In this document: one piece after another, positions 1 through 12,900 of the stretch | Layout: every line of letters starts with the position of its first letter | Position numbering within the stretch: the first letter of the stretch is position 1 | Source of the DNA: Eudorina sp. 2006-703-Eu-15 | Taxonomy: Eukaryota; Chlorophyta; Chlorophyceae; Chlamydomonadales; Volvocaceae | Assembly: GCA_003117195.1 (NCBI GenBank) | Contig: BDSI01000063.1 | Span: forward strand, 651,350 to 715,349 | DNA length: 64,000 bases | Direction of reading: 5' to 3' | Translations under genes and position numbers: made by a program | The notes under the pieces: model-generated | Seen by the model: only the letters and a program-made list of their open reading frames with translations | Told to the model about the DNA's origin: nothing | Database searches by the model: none

Positions 1-10
1 TTCAGGGAGC

Positions 11-46
<36 letters not shown>
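11..46. repeat. (GT)n microsatellite
   Basis: About 18 uninterrupted GT units at the window edge. The rest of 1-1090 shows no exon I can support; it may be intron or 5' region of the gene whose first visible exon starts at 1091. Confidence 0.9.
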
Positions 47-51
<5 letters not shown>

Positions 52-1090
52 GGAGGGTGGGGCAGTTGACGTGTCGTCCGGGTGAACGCGGTGCTCGGCG
101 GGATGGGGGGAGCGGGGACTGGAAACGGGGCGTGGGCACGAAAGCAGGGGAAGGGGGAGACGGAGCACCAACGCTGGAGGTAAAATTGATGGGGTCGCGG
201 CGGGTAGGTAGGCTTGAATGGGACCGGGACGCGGAGGCGGAGGAGAAGGACGACGATGGACGAGGGGTGGGGCAGCACGACACGTGGCGGGCAGTAGGGG
301 CAGACAAAGGCCGTGGGGCTTTGAGGCCGGGGCGGAAGCTCGTTGGGCTACGGGCCGGTGAGGGAAAGGGGGGGTTAAGATGGCAGCTTGCGGCCATTCC
401 TGCGGGGCGATGTCGGAGGGCGCCTTCAGAGGGCGGGCGGGGCGGGGCTTGGGGCCGCTTGAGGGCAGGACGTGCTGGGTCAGAGGGCGACGTGTACAGT
501 CACGTGCCGCCGCACCACCGCCACGTGATGCAGCTGCCTGACCCGAGTGGCCTAAGGGTGGTGAACAGCAGAAAAAGCAGCGCGGTCAGGTGCGGGAGTG
601 CCGGGTCAGCAGCAGCAGCTGTTGCGCCGGTCGACTAGCAGCAACAGCAGAAGCAGCGCTGCCGGGGTCAGGATCAGGGTCAGGGTCGGGGTCCGTCCTC
701 GGCTGACTGGTCCGCTCCCCCCCCGGGGCAGGCATGAGCGGGACGGTAGTCAGGCAGGCGGGCAGGCGCCAGGAAGGCAAGCGGTCGGGTGGGCGGGCGG
801 GTTGCTGTCGGCCGGGCAAGTCGTCAACGGCCCCCACCTGGACGAGCCCACCGCCCTCCCACCCCTGATCGCACCCACGAAAGGCGCCTCAGACCCGCGC
901 CGGCACCTCGGGGTGGCGCAACCCATTCCCCTCCTCGCCCATCCCCACCCCGCCTCGCCCGGGTCAACGCTCCCTCCTTCACCCCCCCCCCACAAACTGC
1001 GTGTGTATGTGTGTTTAATCAGAAGCCCGCCCGACCCAAACCAGTTACCCATATACTCACCAGGATAACCGTGTGTGTATTTACTCGCAG

Positions 1091-4000
1091 CGGGCGGCCA
1101 CGCCGCAGGCGCCCCCACCCTGTCCCTGCGGGAGAAGGTGGCCATCCTGCAGCGGACCAACAAGTGAGTACTCGAGAGGCTCAGATGCATACACACACAT
1201 ACCCGATGGCCCGCGGGGTCCATCCGCGGGGTCCTTAACATCCCTAATAAACACAGCCACAGAAATACATACCATGTAACACGATGCTACTACTACTGCG
1301 TACACACGCACACACATTTCGTTGTTTTTTGGGCTGGGCAGGGGCCATTGTGAGGAAGCCATGCGATGAATTTCGGGGCTTAGCTGTGCCCGCAGCCTAT
1401 CACGCACCCAGGCCTAGCGTACCAGAGGACACACACACACACACGTGAGACATGGCACACTGGGCCTTCGGGTTGCGGGCGACAGGGAGCGAGGGTTGGG
1501 AGGGGACCAGACGAGGGCGATCGGATCGGGTCGGGTCGGGCTTTGATAGTCTTGCTGGGCGCGCTTTGCCATGCATGCCCGGGGTCTAAAAATGTGAGTG
1601 CCTGTGCGGGCCGCGAAAACAGAAGAGTATGTGCGCTTGCACAGGGAGGGCGGGGCGGGGCCGGGGGCACACACCATCACGATCGCGAGTTGCCGTACTG
1701 GCCCTGTGCCCGTACTGGCCTCCGGAACTACTGCCGGGCCCAGCTCTCGGTCTCCGGGACCGACCCCCCACTCCCCCGTCCACCAACCTACCCACCCGCC
1801 TAGCCCCCTGGACGCCTGCCCCGCACATCTGACGTCCGGCCGGCCTCGCCCAGACCTGGTCCCGGCAGGCACTGCATCCTCAGTACTCCCCCTGCACCCC
1901 CCGCAGTTGGAATCTCCCTACTCCCTGCCTGGAGTTCACCCCGCCGAACCCATGCTAACACCTCTTCCTCCACGCCTTCCTTCACCCCTTCCAATTTCCC
2001 CTCCCTCCTCTCCGCCTCCGCCTCCGCGCATCCCCCCCCCGCCGGGTTGGTCTCCCTCAGGGCGTTGGAGCAGCAGCTCGCCGAGGCCGCCAATGAGGCC
2101 CAACAGCGGTCCGCCCAGCAGCACGAGGTGCACCTGGCGGCCGTGACGGAGCTGCAGCAGCGGCTGGCGGCGCTGGAGGCCCAACTGACAGCGCAGCAGC
2201 GCACCGCGGGGGAGCTCATGCAGCAGAACCAGCAGCTGCTGGAGGCGCAGCAGCACCTGCAGTCCGAGCTGGCGACGGCGCGGCGGGATGCGGACGCGGA
2301 GGTGCGCGTGGCGGCGGCGGCGGGAGGGGAAAGGGAGGGGAAGGCACGGGGCAAGGGGGCGGCGGCGGGGGCCGCCGCCGCCGCAGGCGGCGGCGGGGGC
2401 GGCGGGGACGCCCCGACGTCGCCGCGCACACCGTTGTCCTGGGACACCGGGCCGTCGGGCCACAGCCCCGGGAGCAGTAGCAGCAGCAGCAGTGACAGCA
2501 GCAGCGTCGCCGGGGCGACGGACACGGCGGCGGCGCTGCCGCCGGCGGCGCCGGCGGCGCCGGCGCTGCTCCACGGCGGCGGCGGCAGCGGCAGCTTGAA
2601 GTACGCCGTCGCCGACGACCTGCCGCTGTCGCCGTCGGGGGTGCGGCCGCACACGGCCCCGCACGCCAACTACCTGCGGCGAAGTCCCTCCCAGGGGGGC
2701 TCCGCGGACGCCGCGTCCCAGACCAACGACGGGTCCCTGCCGTCCGAATCCGCCTCGCTGCTGGTGGTGTCGCACTCGGAACCCGACCTAGCACCCGGGG
2801 GGGGAGGCGGCCGGGGTGGCACCGGCAGCGGCTTCGCCCCCGCCACGACGGCGGCGGCGGTGGCGGCGGCGGCCGCCGCCGCCGGCAACAGCGACATCTA
2901 CCTGGCGGGCGTGGGGCCGCCGCCGGCGTCGCCGGTGGCGGCGGCGGCGGGGCTGTCGGGTGCGGGGGTGGCGTTGCTGGCGCGGCAGAAGAAGCTGATT
3001 GCGTCGCTGCGGACGCAGCTGCAGCAGAAGGACTCGGCGTACGCCTTCCTGGCCAATGAGCATTCGGAGCTGGAGGGGCAGCTTAAGGAGGTGGAGGCGG
3101 CCAAGAGGGAGTATGCGGCCAGGTGCGGTGCAGTGCGGTGCAGTGCAGTGCGGTGCGATGCAGGGCAGGGCAGGGGTATAGCATATTGGCAGACATGTTG
3201 AAGGTGCGCTGCTGTCAGGGGGAGGGGGGGGTGCAGGAAGGCAAGCGAGGGTGGGGAGGGGAGGACATGGTCTAGGGGACCGGGGAGGCGAGGGGTGGGC
3301 GGTGGAGGCTTCGGGTGAGGCGGGGGTTTCGACCAGCTGTTAGAAGGTAACGGGGACCTGAAGGCGAGCGGCCCGCAGAGGGTGTAAGAGGTCGCATTGA
3401 GAGGTCCACTTCTGGTTCACATTTAAATTGGGTGTTCGATGGTCGGGCGCCGTCGGTGTGTGGCGGACTCGCGGGTCTGTCGGTTTGCAGGGCCTGCTGG
3501 CCGGCGCCTGCGTGCCGGGGAGGGGAGGGGAGGGGAGGGGTATAGGAAATTGGTAGACAATTTCAAACTGCGCTGCTGCCGCCAGAGCGACAGTTCGACC
3601 GGCGACAAATTGGTACAGTACCGTAGATCGCCAGGGGGAGGGGAGGGGAGGGGCGGGGAGGGGAGGGGGGGCTGCCTGCGGGCATCGCGCTGCGGCAGCT
3701 CACAGACCCCCCTTCCTCGCGGGGGTGCCCGCCCAGGCACGTCGCCACAACTCTCCTGCCCGCCGCGCCTGTGGGGCCCCGGGTGGGCCTACCTGCCGCC
3801 AAAACCCTCCGCCCCTCTACCCCCTCCTCCTGCCCAAGCCCCTGCCCCACCTGCTCCCCCCTCCCCCGCAGATACGCCTTCATGGTGCTGGACCAGGACC
3901 TGGATGGACACATCCGCGTGGACCAGGTGGGGGCAGGGGCGGGAGGTGGGGGAGGGAGGTGAGGTGGGGGCCTGGATGGACACATGGAGGCAGCAGGTCA

Positions 4001-6113
4001 GGGGAGTTTGGGAGGGAGGGGAGAGAGGGGATGTGGACGGTGTTAGGGCGAAGGGCAAGCGGCGTCGCGATGTGCGGCGTCGCGCCGCATTGTACTGCAC
4101 TGTACGGTCGGTCGATGTGCGCAGCCAGCATGATGTGCGCAGGTGTGGACCTGCGGCCGCTGCGAGATGGGGAGTGTTAGCCGCCCCATTGGTACGACCC
4201 CCACACGGAGCAGCCCCCTCCTCCAGCTCGTGCACACGCACGTGACCCCCTCCACTCCACTCCACTCCACTCCACTCCACGCGGCTACTGACCGCCCGAC
4301 GGTCCGCCCTGGTGCCCCCCTCCTCCCCTCCCTCCCGCCCTCCCGCCCTCCCGCCCTCCCGCCCGCCCGCCCTCCCGCCCTCCCGCCCTCCCGCCCTCCC
4401 GCCCTCCTCCCCTCCCTCCTCCCTCCCCCACGATGTCCCCAGGTGGGGTCGTTCGACATGTTCTCCTGCTACTCGGCCGCCGTGTTGGAGTACGCGTTCA
4501 AGCACTGGCGCTTCGCCTCGGGCTTCAAGGGCTACCTCAACATGGACGACTTCGTGAAGTGGGTGTGGGGTAGGGGGATGGGTGGGGGCGATGGGGGGGC
4601 CCCCGCTGATGGAGGCCGGGGGGAATGACACGCACAACCACTAACACAAACACATACCGCCGCCAGGTCCCCCCGACGCATGCTAAATTTACCTAATAGG
4701 GGTGGTCTGTCGTACCTTGCCGGGGGGCGGTCCATAACGCACTTCGACCGTCGGGTTGGCCATAACCATCCACAACGCCCTCCCCCCTCCTCCCCCCTCC
4801 TCCCCGCTAACCCCCCTCCCCTAGGGGGGACCCTCCCCCCCCCCACCCGTGTGCTCCCGGTCGTCATATTCCCGAGCATTGCCCCCCGACTGGCTGCCCC
4901 TGCCCTCCGCCCCGCATCGGCCCCGCCCCCCTTCACCACATGGATGTTCGCCCTGGCAGCGGCGCAGCTTGAAAATGTCTGCCAATTTCCTATACCCTCC
5001 TTCACCCATCCCGACCCAGCATCCCAACGCGAGGCCCCCCCTTCGCCTCGAACAACCCCCCCCTGGCCCTTCCCGGTCCCCAGGTTCGTGACGCTCTCCG
5101 ACGACCGCTCCAGTCGCGACTCCCAGCGCTTCTGGTTCATGGTGCTGGACCTGGACGGGGACGGGGCGGTGAGCGCCGAGGACGCCAAGTGGTTTTACGA
5201 CTCGGTGGAGAAGGACGAGAGCACCTTCGTGGTGGGCTTCGAGGACCTGTGGCACCAGGTGAAGGGGGGTTGGGGGTAGGGGTGGGGGAGGCTCAGGTTT
5301 GGAAAGAGGCTGAGAGGGAGGGGCCTGACTACGGGAACGGGAAAAGAGACCTGCGCGGTGTGTGTTCATATGCATAGGCGGTACGCGTAGGAGGGGGATT
5401 GGGACTGACGGCCGCAAACACCGCACGCGCCCCGTGCCCCCCATAGGGAAATGGATCGTTGGTGGATTGTTGGTGGTTGGTCGTTGATGTTTGTTTGGAG
5501 TTGGGACCGTTGCTCAGTGGAGCGGTCCTGCGGTCGTGTCTCTGTGGAGGAGCATCATTCGTAGAGCGCCCTAGCCACCCAGCCACCACGACGTGGCCGC
5601 CGGTGTTCGTGTTGCGCTCCCGATGTGCCCCATGTCGGGGCAATTTTCCACTGGGGACAAAAGATGTGGGGGCGGAAAGGGGGGGGGGCCCTCGACCAGG
5701 CAAACGCACGCCGACGCAGCAGCAGCAGCAGCAGCAGCCGCGTGACTTGGCGCAGCACCCACCCGCCGAAGCGCCGATCCATCCGTTGGTGCTCTCCGTT
5801 GGACCCTGCGCATTGCCTGTGTTCGCATGTAGTTTTCCCACAATGTGTGACCTACCGCGCAAGCCTGACTCCGCCTCGACGCCGCGCCAACCCCTACCCA
5901 CGCCCCACCCACGCCCCACCCCCTACCCCTCCTCCCTTCCGGACACAGCTCCTCGATATGACCCAGCCCGCCAACAAGTGCCGCGGCTTCACGTCCGGCG
6001 AGCTGTGGAAGTGCAAGCTGGGGGCGGGCGTCATCGGGCTGCTGCTCAACCACAACAACATGCTGCTGCACCGCACCACCGCCGAGTGGGGTCGGGGGGA
6101 CTTCCCCTTGTGA
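1091..6113 (+). CDS. Coiled-coil / EF-hand protein with PP2A B''-like C-terminus (5' end not seen)
   Basis: Six exons join in frame: 1091-1163, 2061-3122, 3872-3926, 4443-4558, 5084-5258 and 5949-6113 (TGA). The 1062-nt exon encodes a glutamine/leucine heptad coiled coil (RALEQQLAEAANEAQQ...), a long Ala/Gly/Ser/Pro low-complexity stretch and a second coiled coil (KKLIASLRTQLQQKD). The last four exons carry EF-hand loops DQDLDGHIRVDQ and DLDGDGAVSAED, and end with LLDMTQPANK...ELWKCK. The order loop, helix, FV.LS.D, (Y/F)WF..LDLDG and DM..P matches the C-terminal half of protein phosphatase 2A B'' subunits (PPP2R3/TON2), which bind calcium and direct PP2A to substrates. The N-terminal half of B'' is absent and replaced by coiled coil. 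No ATG is visible, so 5' exons probably lie further left. Extra exons in the 3123-3871 intron cannot be excluded. The B'' assignment rests on motif order only. Confidence 0.68.
3174..3219 (+). repeat. Family-A intronic repeat, diverged copy
   Basis: A diverged copy of the GGTATAGGAAATTGGTAGAC module followed by TGCGCTGCTG. It starts about 50 nt after the donor at 3123 of the B''-like gene. Confidence 0.6.
3537..3635 (+). repeat. Family-A intronic repeat, longest plus-strand copy
   Basis: It begins GGTATAGGAAATTGGTAGAC, then an A/T-rich spacer, CAAACTGCGCTGCTGCC, GCCAGAGCGA and a tail TGGTACAGTACCGTAGATC. It is preceded by GGGGA repeats. The same module order is found at 33682-33766 on the opposite strand. 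Confidence 0.8.
4321..4412. repeat. CCCTCCCG octamer tandem repeat
   Basis: Roughly ten copies of an 8-bp C-rich unit in the intron just before the exon at 4443. It overlaps the polypyrimidine tract of that intron. Confidence 0.85.
4944..4999 (-). repeat. Family-A intronic repeat
   Basis: Reverse-strand copy ending GTCTGCCAATTTCCTATACC, about 85 nt before the acceptor of the exon at 5084. Confidence 0.8.
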
Positions 6114-9100
6114 GGGAGGGGAGGAGGGGGAGAGGGGCGCCCTGGAGCCGGAGGAGGCAGAGGGGAGGTGCGGGCAGCGCTGCGGGCGGGGCGGAGCCGG
6201 AGCCGAGAGCGTCCTCCTTCGCGCCCTTGTCCTCACATCTCAACAAATCTCATGGAGGAGGAGGAGGAGGAGGCGCAGCCGCGCCCACGGACGGGACAGG
6301 ACTTGCCGCCGCTGCGGAACAGCAACAGCAGGAGCAGCAGCAGCTGCTGCAGCAGCCAAGAACCGCCGGACCGCACCGGATGGTGGCTACGGCGGCAGCA
6401 GCAGGGGATGGGTTGGCGAAGACATGCTGTAGCGGCGCGAGGCCGGCGTCCGGCCGCGCTGCGGGAGTTCTGCCCCTGGCCCGGGCCCAGGCCGGGGCCG
6501 GGGCTGTGTACTTGCTCGCCACTGCCCCTTTTGCGGCCCCAACGCCCCACAGCTGGAGACGCCCCTCGCGCTCAGCACCTGTGCCCGCTGATGTCCTTCG
6601 GTGCACTGCCATCGATCGGGCAAACCCGCGCCGAAACCCGTCCCTCGCCGGCGGACCGTCCCGCCCGGCGTGGGTGCGGTCGTGTTGCGAGAGGGGTGGG
6701 GGCGGGGATCCAACAGCAGCCGCAGCGGCAGCGGCAGCGGCAGCAGCAACAGCAGGATCGGCAGCAGCAGGGAGCAGCAACAGAAACCACTCGGCATCAA
6801 GCACGCTGGTCGTCCTTTGCTGCTGCAGCAGGCAGTCTTTCGGAAAAACGTCTTCACGGGCTTCCTGGGCCCCCTGTGGGCAACCCCCCGCCTTGCGCGC
6901 TGCGGGGCGCAACGTAGAGCGCGGGCCCCGCCCCCGTGCAGCAGTTCACGGCGCTCGTACTCGGGCACAGGTCACAATCACATCACGCGGTTTCTGCTGT
7001 CGAACAAGACACTCCTGCGACAGCGGCGGCTGCAGTGGCGGCGGTGGCGGCGGCGGCGGCCTTGGGCGCTGCGGCGGTGTCCAATGGAATCCCTGGGGAG
7101 CCCCCAAGGCCTTCAGCCCACGGCCGTGCACACGAGAATGACGGACGAGGTCACGACCATGGCTGTGTGTGTGGATGGGGGAAAGGTGGGGTATGACGCC
7201 GCGGCCGTGGAGGGTTCGGGAGGTAGGACGGGGGTTGGCGGGGCTGTACGGCAGCGGCGGTTGGACTGTGATGTACTGGGGCGGTGATTCACTTGGGGGG
7301 CGCCCTTGGCTTATATGACGGGCGGCCGCACCTTGGGTTTGTGTGCCCGTGTTTCCGGGGGTGACCGCGCAGCTCCGTTACCCTCTCCGACACATCACTC
7401 GGCCCGACCCATGGGTCCTGCGAGTCGCGGGACCGTTTGACCAGCAGGTCGGGGGTAGGTGGTTTGCGCGCCGACCAAGTAAAGTTCGGTCTCGGCGGCC
7501 ACGGCCTTCGGGTGCCGTGGCGTGCCAGCTGTTGATGTCGTACAGGGCTGACCAAGGACGAGCGAATCGGGATGGCGATGATGCACGTGCCGTCCGTACA
7601 TGCCGTACAGGCGGACGGACATGCCGAGCATGTCGGGGGGGCCGAGGGGTGCACCTGGTTGTGCTGACCCGCCCCTGAGCCGGGTCAGGTCGCGCGCCAT
7701 CACTGGGCGGGTTTTGGGGGGGGGATGGGGGGTATAGGAAATTGGTAGACATTTTCAAACTGCGCTGCATGGGGGGATGGGGGGTTTTGCGGCCGGGCGG
7801 CCGGGCCTGGGGGCGGAGTGGAGGCGGCCAGATGGCCCCAGGTGCTTGAGGGCTGGTAAGCTCACCGGCCGGGAGGGCATCCGGGTACACTGACGAGACT
7901 GGCAGGGGGCGTGTGTTTTGGGGGGAGCTGTTTCAGGGGGGAGGGGAGGGGAGGGGCGCGAAGGAGTAGTTGACAAGGGTTCAGTGCCATTCGACCGTAC
8001 GACATGCGACAGTACGACATGCCGAAAGGGCGTTACAGGCTCGCGTGCGTGTGTGTGTGTGTGCCGCTTCAAGTGCAGCAGGCGGGGTTGCGTTTCTTCA
8101 TGTGTATGTGTGCCGCCAGGTGCGGTTGCGCGTTTGTGGGTTTGATGCGTGTGTGCGTGTGCATGTGTTGGGCGGGTGGGTGCAGGCGGGTGGGAGGGAA
8201 TCGAAGCATCCTGTGGGAGTCACTGGCGCGGCGTGTCAGGGTGACGACAGCAATGCCCACGACACGACAACCACAACCCTAGAGAGGCCAGCGTGCATCG
8301 GCGTGCATCGGCGTGCATCGGCGTGCGTCCCAGGTTGAGGGACATGCCGCCTGGAACAGGACTCTGGTGAGATTTCGAAGGCGAAGCCCGAAGGATGATG
8401 GGCCAACATGGTTCGGGGACTGCCGGGCGCGTGCGTGGCCGCCTTGGGCTGCGAGCTGCTGGCACTTTGTCGTACTGTACGACACTGTACAGTACGGCAC
8501 TCGCAGATGTTCAGTATCAGGCTGCTATGTACGGCTGCTTTGCATAATGGTCCTGATGCCTTCGATGTGGTCCCGACTGGGTTTGATGATAGCATGTACG
8601 GCCAGCGGCTGGTTCGGGCTGAGTGATGCGATCTGTGACTAGTGGGCGTCGTACTCGTGGGGGCCTGCCTTGTCGTACGCCGTCGGTCTGAACTAGGCTG
8701 TCGGTGGTTTGGGGGACGTTCGTTCGTGCCTTCGGGGGAACCCCTTCTAATGGACTTCCGGAGCGATTGTGAGAAAACTGGTTCCGCGAGGACGACTCCA
8801 TCTCGCCATGTACAGTCAGTCGTACGCGTACTTCGTAATGTCCTGCCGTGCGGCAGTGCGCGCGGCTTTCAAGATGGGGCACGCAGCGCTTTGGGTGGCT
8901 GCTGGCTGGATGGCGGGGGTGTCTGCGACCCGCACAAGCCCGGCCCCGGGTGTCATGGCGGGCGCCTCGACAACGGGCACTCACGTAGAGCAGCAGGGAG
9001 ATTCCGGGGGTGAGACCCCGGGGGGCTTGCCCAGAGGGGACATGGTTAAATTATTTGGGGATGGTACGGCGGAGTACGGTAAATACTATCTGGGTCGGAA

Positions 9101-9905
9101 ATGTGGCAAACTTCGGGCGGTCGGCATCTCCGCTCGCGAAGCGGACAGCGCTTACGAACGGACGAGGCTGGACAAGGAACGTGTGTTGGTGCTAAGCTGG
9201 GGGTGCGTGGTGGTGGTGTCAGTCTGTTGCAGCCCTTGCTTTCTTCCGTTGCAGGCAGCCTTGGCCTGTCTGGAGGGCCCTTCAACTAACACTCCGGGGA
9301 CGTGACGGACACCTCACAACATCAGTAGTAAGGCGGAATGAGCTTCATGCCGTACCGCTGACTCGTACCGTAGGTTTGGGGTACACTGTATGTAACGTGC
9401 GGTGGCCAGTCCCTTGAGAGACGGTTGGGCGCACCACACCATACGAGCCATGTCGTGTTGGCGTCCTCGCGGGGCACGCTATAAACCTTGTAGCTTTCAT
9501 TCTTCAAGACTGCAAGGCCTGGACTGTACCTAAATAACTTGTGGAGCTAAGCTGGGAGCAGCACCCTTGCAGCACTGCGAATGTGAACACGTTTGAACTC
9601 ACCGACTTCGCGGGCTCGTGCCGACCTCCTAACGATGATGCTGAATATAACTGCCGTAAGCGCGCACCTGCCAACGTACCTACGTACGTTTGTCCGGTAC
9701 GGAACAACGAACATATGCTGCGATCAATCACTGACGCTTAGAGAAAACTGGAAGGTGCTGTGAGAAAAATTTATTTTAGTCCACACGCTTCAACCAAGAA
9801 GAACGTTGTACGTGGTGGGTCCCGTGGGACCTTCTTTGCCAGGAATAAATTGCAGTCAACGCACCACTTGCAGCTTATTGGATTACGGCATTCATTCAGC
9901 GATCC
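6114..9905. other. Non-coding stretch between the B''-like gene and PRODH; no gene recognised
   Basis: It holds CAG/GCA-rich stretches (about 6310-6370 and 6710-6790) that open long but compositionally biased reading frames on both strands. It also holds one family-A repeat (7730-7769), three tandem copies of a 10-bp unit (about 8294-8325), many GTAC-containing palindromes (for example 8460-8500) and a TGTAA at 9391-9395. A reading frame around 9042-9305 (start MVKLFGDGTAEYGKYYLG) is lower in GC and rich in charged residues but shows no family signature. Part of the stretch could be 3' UTR of the upstream gene. Confidence 0.5.
7730..7769 (+). repeat. Family-A repeat outside a recognised gene
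   Basis: A near-perfect copy of the first 40 bp of the element. Its position suggests that either a transcript runs through this region or the element also inserts in intergenic DNA. Confidence 0.75.
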
Positions 9906-9947
9906 ATGCGAATTGCTCCGGCCCTGCCGAAGGAGACGGTCTGCACA

Positions 9948-12900
9948 ATGCGTCCGACTAGTCGGCTTCTCTCAGCTATTACGTTGCCTGGGTCGCGTCG
10001 TCTGGTGGCCCCTATTCATGTTTTCCGTAACTATGGATTCCAAGCAGACAAAGTCAAACAGGATGGCAAGTTGGCTTTCACGGTGCGTGCAGAACGCGTT
10101 GAATGGTTTGAACGGAGCACTGCACAGCAGCTGTAACGTTGGGGACTATTCCTTATTGTTTTCATTATTTGCATTGGACGTCTCGGGACAAATACAGTTT
10201 TGCCGGATTCAGCGTAGCTTTCGTATTGTCCTCCCAAGTCTTTGCGGCTTCACGGTATCACTGACGAGCTGCCCTCAACATAATTGGAGACCGTAGTCGC
10301 GCGGACATTTCGCTCGGCCCTCGCCCTTCCCCCACCCCTGGCCTAGTTGCGTGGGCAGGCCCTCCACCAAGCCGCCCCCACCAAGTCTTTCCCAACGCCA
10401 GCCCACACATTCCATTCCTTATCCCTCAAACGCTCATCCTACTCAGACATGCCAGCAATTCACCTTCCCTCTTTCCTTCATTTTTAGCGTTCCAAATGGT
10501 GGACCCTCGCGCCCACCCGAGCGGTCTAACGGCCCAAGCTTCCTCGGCACCGCCTCCCACCCCTCCCCTCTCACCCGCCCTCGCCCTCATCAGGTCCACC
10601 CGGCCCCCACCCCAACCCCACCCAACAAAAATGTCTGCCAATTTCCTACACCCCCCACCCCCCACCCCACCCCAACAACAACCCAACACCCCGCACCCGG
10701 CAGGACCACGCCGCCATCTTCGAGGGCCGCAGCTCCAGCGACCTGCTCCGCGCGCTGCTGGTGCTGCGGCTGTGCGGCCTGCCGCCCTTCGTGAGCCACT
10801 CGGAGGCGCTGCTGGACACCGCGCGGCGGATCCTGGGCGACCAGCTGGCCTTGGGGGCGGTGCAAGAGTCCTTCTACAAACACTTCTGTGCGGGCAAGGA
10901 GCCGGCCGACGTGTGGGCGCGCATGAACGCGCTGCGGGCGCACGGCATCGGCGCCATCCTTGACTACGCGGAGGAGGAGGACCTGCTCAAGCACTGCAAG
11001 CCGCAGCAGCAGGCGGCAGAGCAGCAGCAGCAGCAGCCGGGGGGTGCGGCGGCGGCGGCGGCGGGCGGGGCTGTCCGCGGCACCATCTCGGCCAAGCAGC
11101 CGCTGGGCGGGGAGACGATCATCCAGTCGCGTGTGGCGGCGAGGACGTACGACCAGCAGGTGGGGTCGGAGGGGTTAAATTGAAAAAAGAAATAAACCCG
11201 AAGAACGAACTCGGGCACACCCAACATGACTCAGTATACTTACGTGGTGAGGTACCTGCATAGCAATTGAAAAACCGAGACCGCGCGCGGGCGCGTGGCG
11301 GCGCGGCCGCGCTGCCGCCGGTGCAGCAGTAAGCAGGATGCGAACCCGACCCAACCCGAGAAGGACAGATACTTTACCGACCTGTGGTGGCAGAAGGAGT
11401 AGCCGCACCGCGAGCGATGTCCGAGGTGATGGCGATGCAGGGAGGGAAGCCGAGGAACGGAGTGAGCGGGCGCGGCGTGAGAGGGGCAACTACAGTACGT
11501 AACAACCAAAAGACAACGAAAAGAAAACATTATGCGAGAATGGCGGGGCGGCAGCGCGGCGCGGAAGAGGACGGGCCAGGCGACCGGGAGTGTGATATGG
11601 GACGGGAGACGGTACGACACGTACGGCACGTACGACAGGGGGAGCAAACATGGGGCAGGGGCGCGGATACGGACGACCGGGTGGCGGGCCAAGTTCGGGG
11701 CATGGCTCCCCACCGTGCCCGTTCGTAGCGGGGCAGCCCCGGCATGTGGGGTGGGGTGCCGCGTGGTGGTGTGCCTGGGGCGGTCGGGCGGGCTGGGCCG
11801 GGTACGTGCGGTGTGGGGTGGGGTGCTGCGGGGAGAGGGGCCGGGCGACGAGGATGGCGTAACGGTTACAGTTTGCGGGCGACACGGCCGGGCCGGCACG
11901 GAGGCCGCGGGGGCGGGGGGGGCGTAAGGGTAATACTCTTGGGGCAGTGTTGAGGTTGGGGCGGGGGTTTGGGCTTCAGGGTTTCTGGCGCGTGGAGGCC
12001 GGGGGGCCCCGACCTCCCTCACCCTCACCCTGACCCTCGCCCTGAAATCCGCATGCCCTTACCCCACCAGTTGCCCGGACCTACAGGCCACCCACCGCGT
12101 GCCGGGTTCGAGCTCCGGTGCAGTGTGCACGGCTGTTGCCATGTGGGACTCCCCGGGGGATTCCCAACCCCACCCCTCACCCCACCCACCATGAACAGCG
12201 CTTATCAATTTCCTCTACCCGCCCACGCCCACGCCCCCGCTGCCGGATCCCCCCAGGACGACGAGGCGTGTGAGACCCACACGGCGGCCTTCCTGTCCGC
12301 AATCGACACCGCGGCCACACTGCCGGGCCAGGGCTTCGCCGCCATCAAGCTGACGGCGCTGGTGGGGGACCCGCAGCTGCTGGAGCACCTGGCGGCGGCG
12401 GTGGCGAGCGTGCGCGCGCTGTTCCAGGTGTACGACCTGGACGGGGACGGCTACGTCACGCAGGAGGAGTTCGACCAGTGCTTCAAGAAGCTGGCGGCGG
12501 AGCAGGGTAGGGGGTGGGGTGGGATGGGGGGTATCGGGTAGGGTAGGGTAGGGCAGGAGAGGGGGTGGGGAGACCGTGGTGGTGGGGCGTGGGGAGGGGC
12601 TGTGAGGGACGCGGGTACTTGCAGGTTTCGACGGAGGGGGAGGGAGGGGGGACGGCAAGGGCTGACCGCGTCCGTCCACTCGACATGCAGCCACACACCT
12701 GCAGCTGCGCCTGCTCCTCCGGGGACAGCTCCCAGGACCGACCGGTGCGGCCCCCTGTGGCGGGGAGGGGGGGGCAGAGACCCTTGCGGTCGTCGCCGCT
12801 GGCAGTGCCAGCACACCCCGCGCAGCGCAGCGCAGCGCAGCGCTCGTTGCTGGGCTCTCCAGCGTCGGCACTCATGCTCACCCACTACCCGCCACCCACC

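Noticed and set aside
5459..7141. 560-codon plus-strand frame after the B''-like exons
   Set aside because: It runs through the real last exon in the wrong frame and then through CAG/GCA-rich repeats; composition explains it.
9906..9947. Upstream in-frame ATG for PRODH
   Set aside because: It would add 14 residues before the presequence; the ATG at 9948 has the better context. It cannot be excluded without cDNA.
11384..12028. Overlapping frames inside PRODH intron 2 considered as a nested gene
   Set aside because: Both strands show only Arg/Gly/Pro-biased peptides with no splice-consistent continuation.
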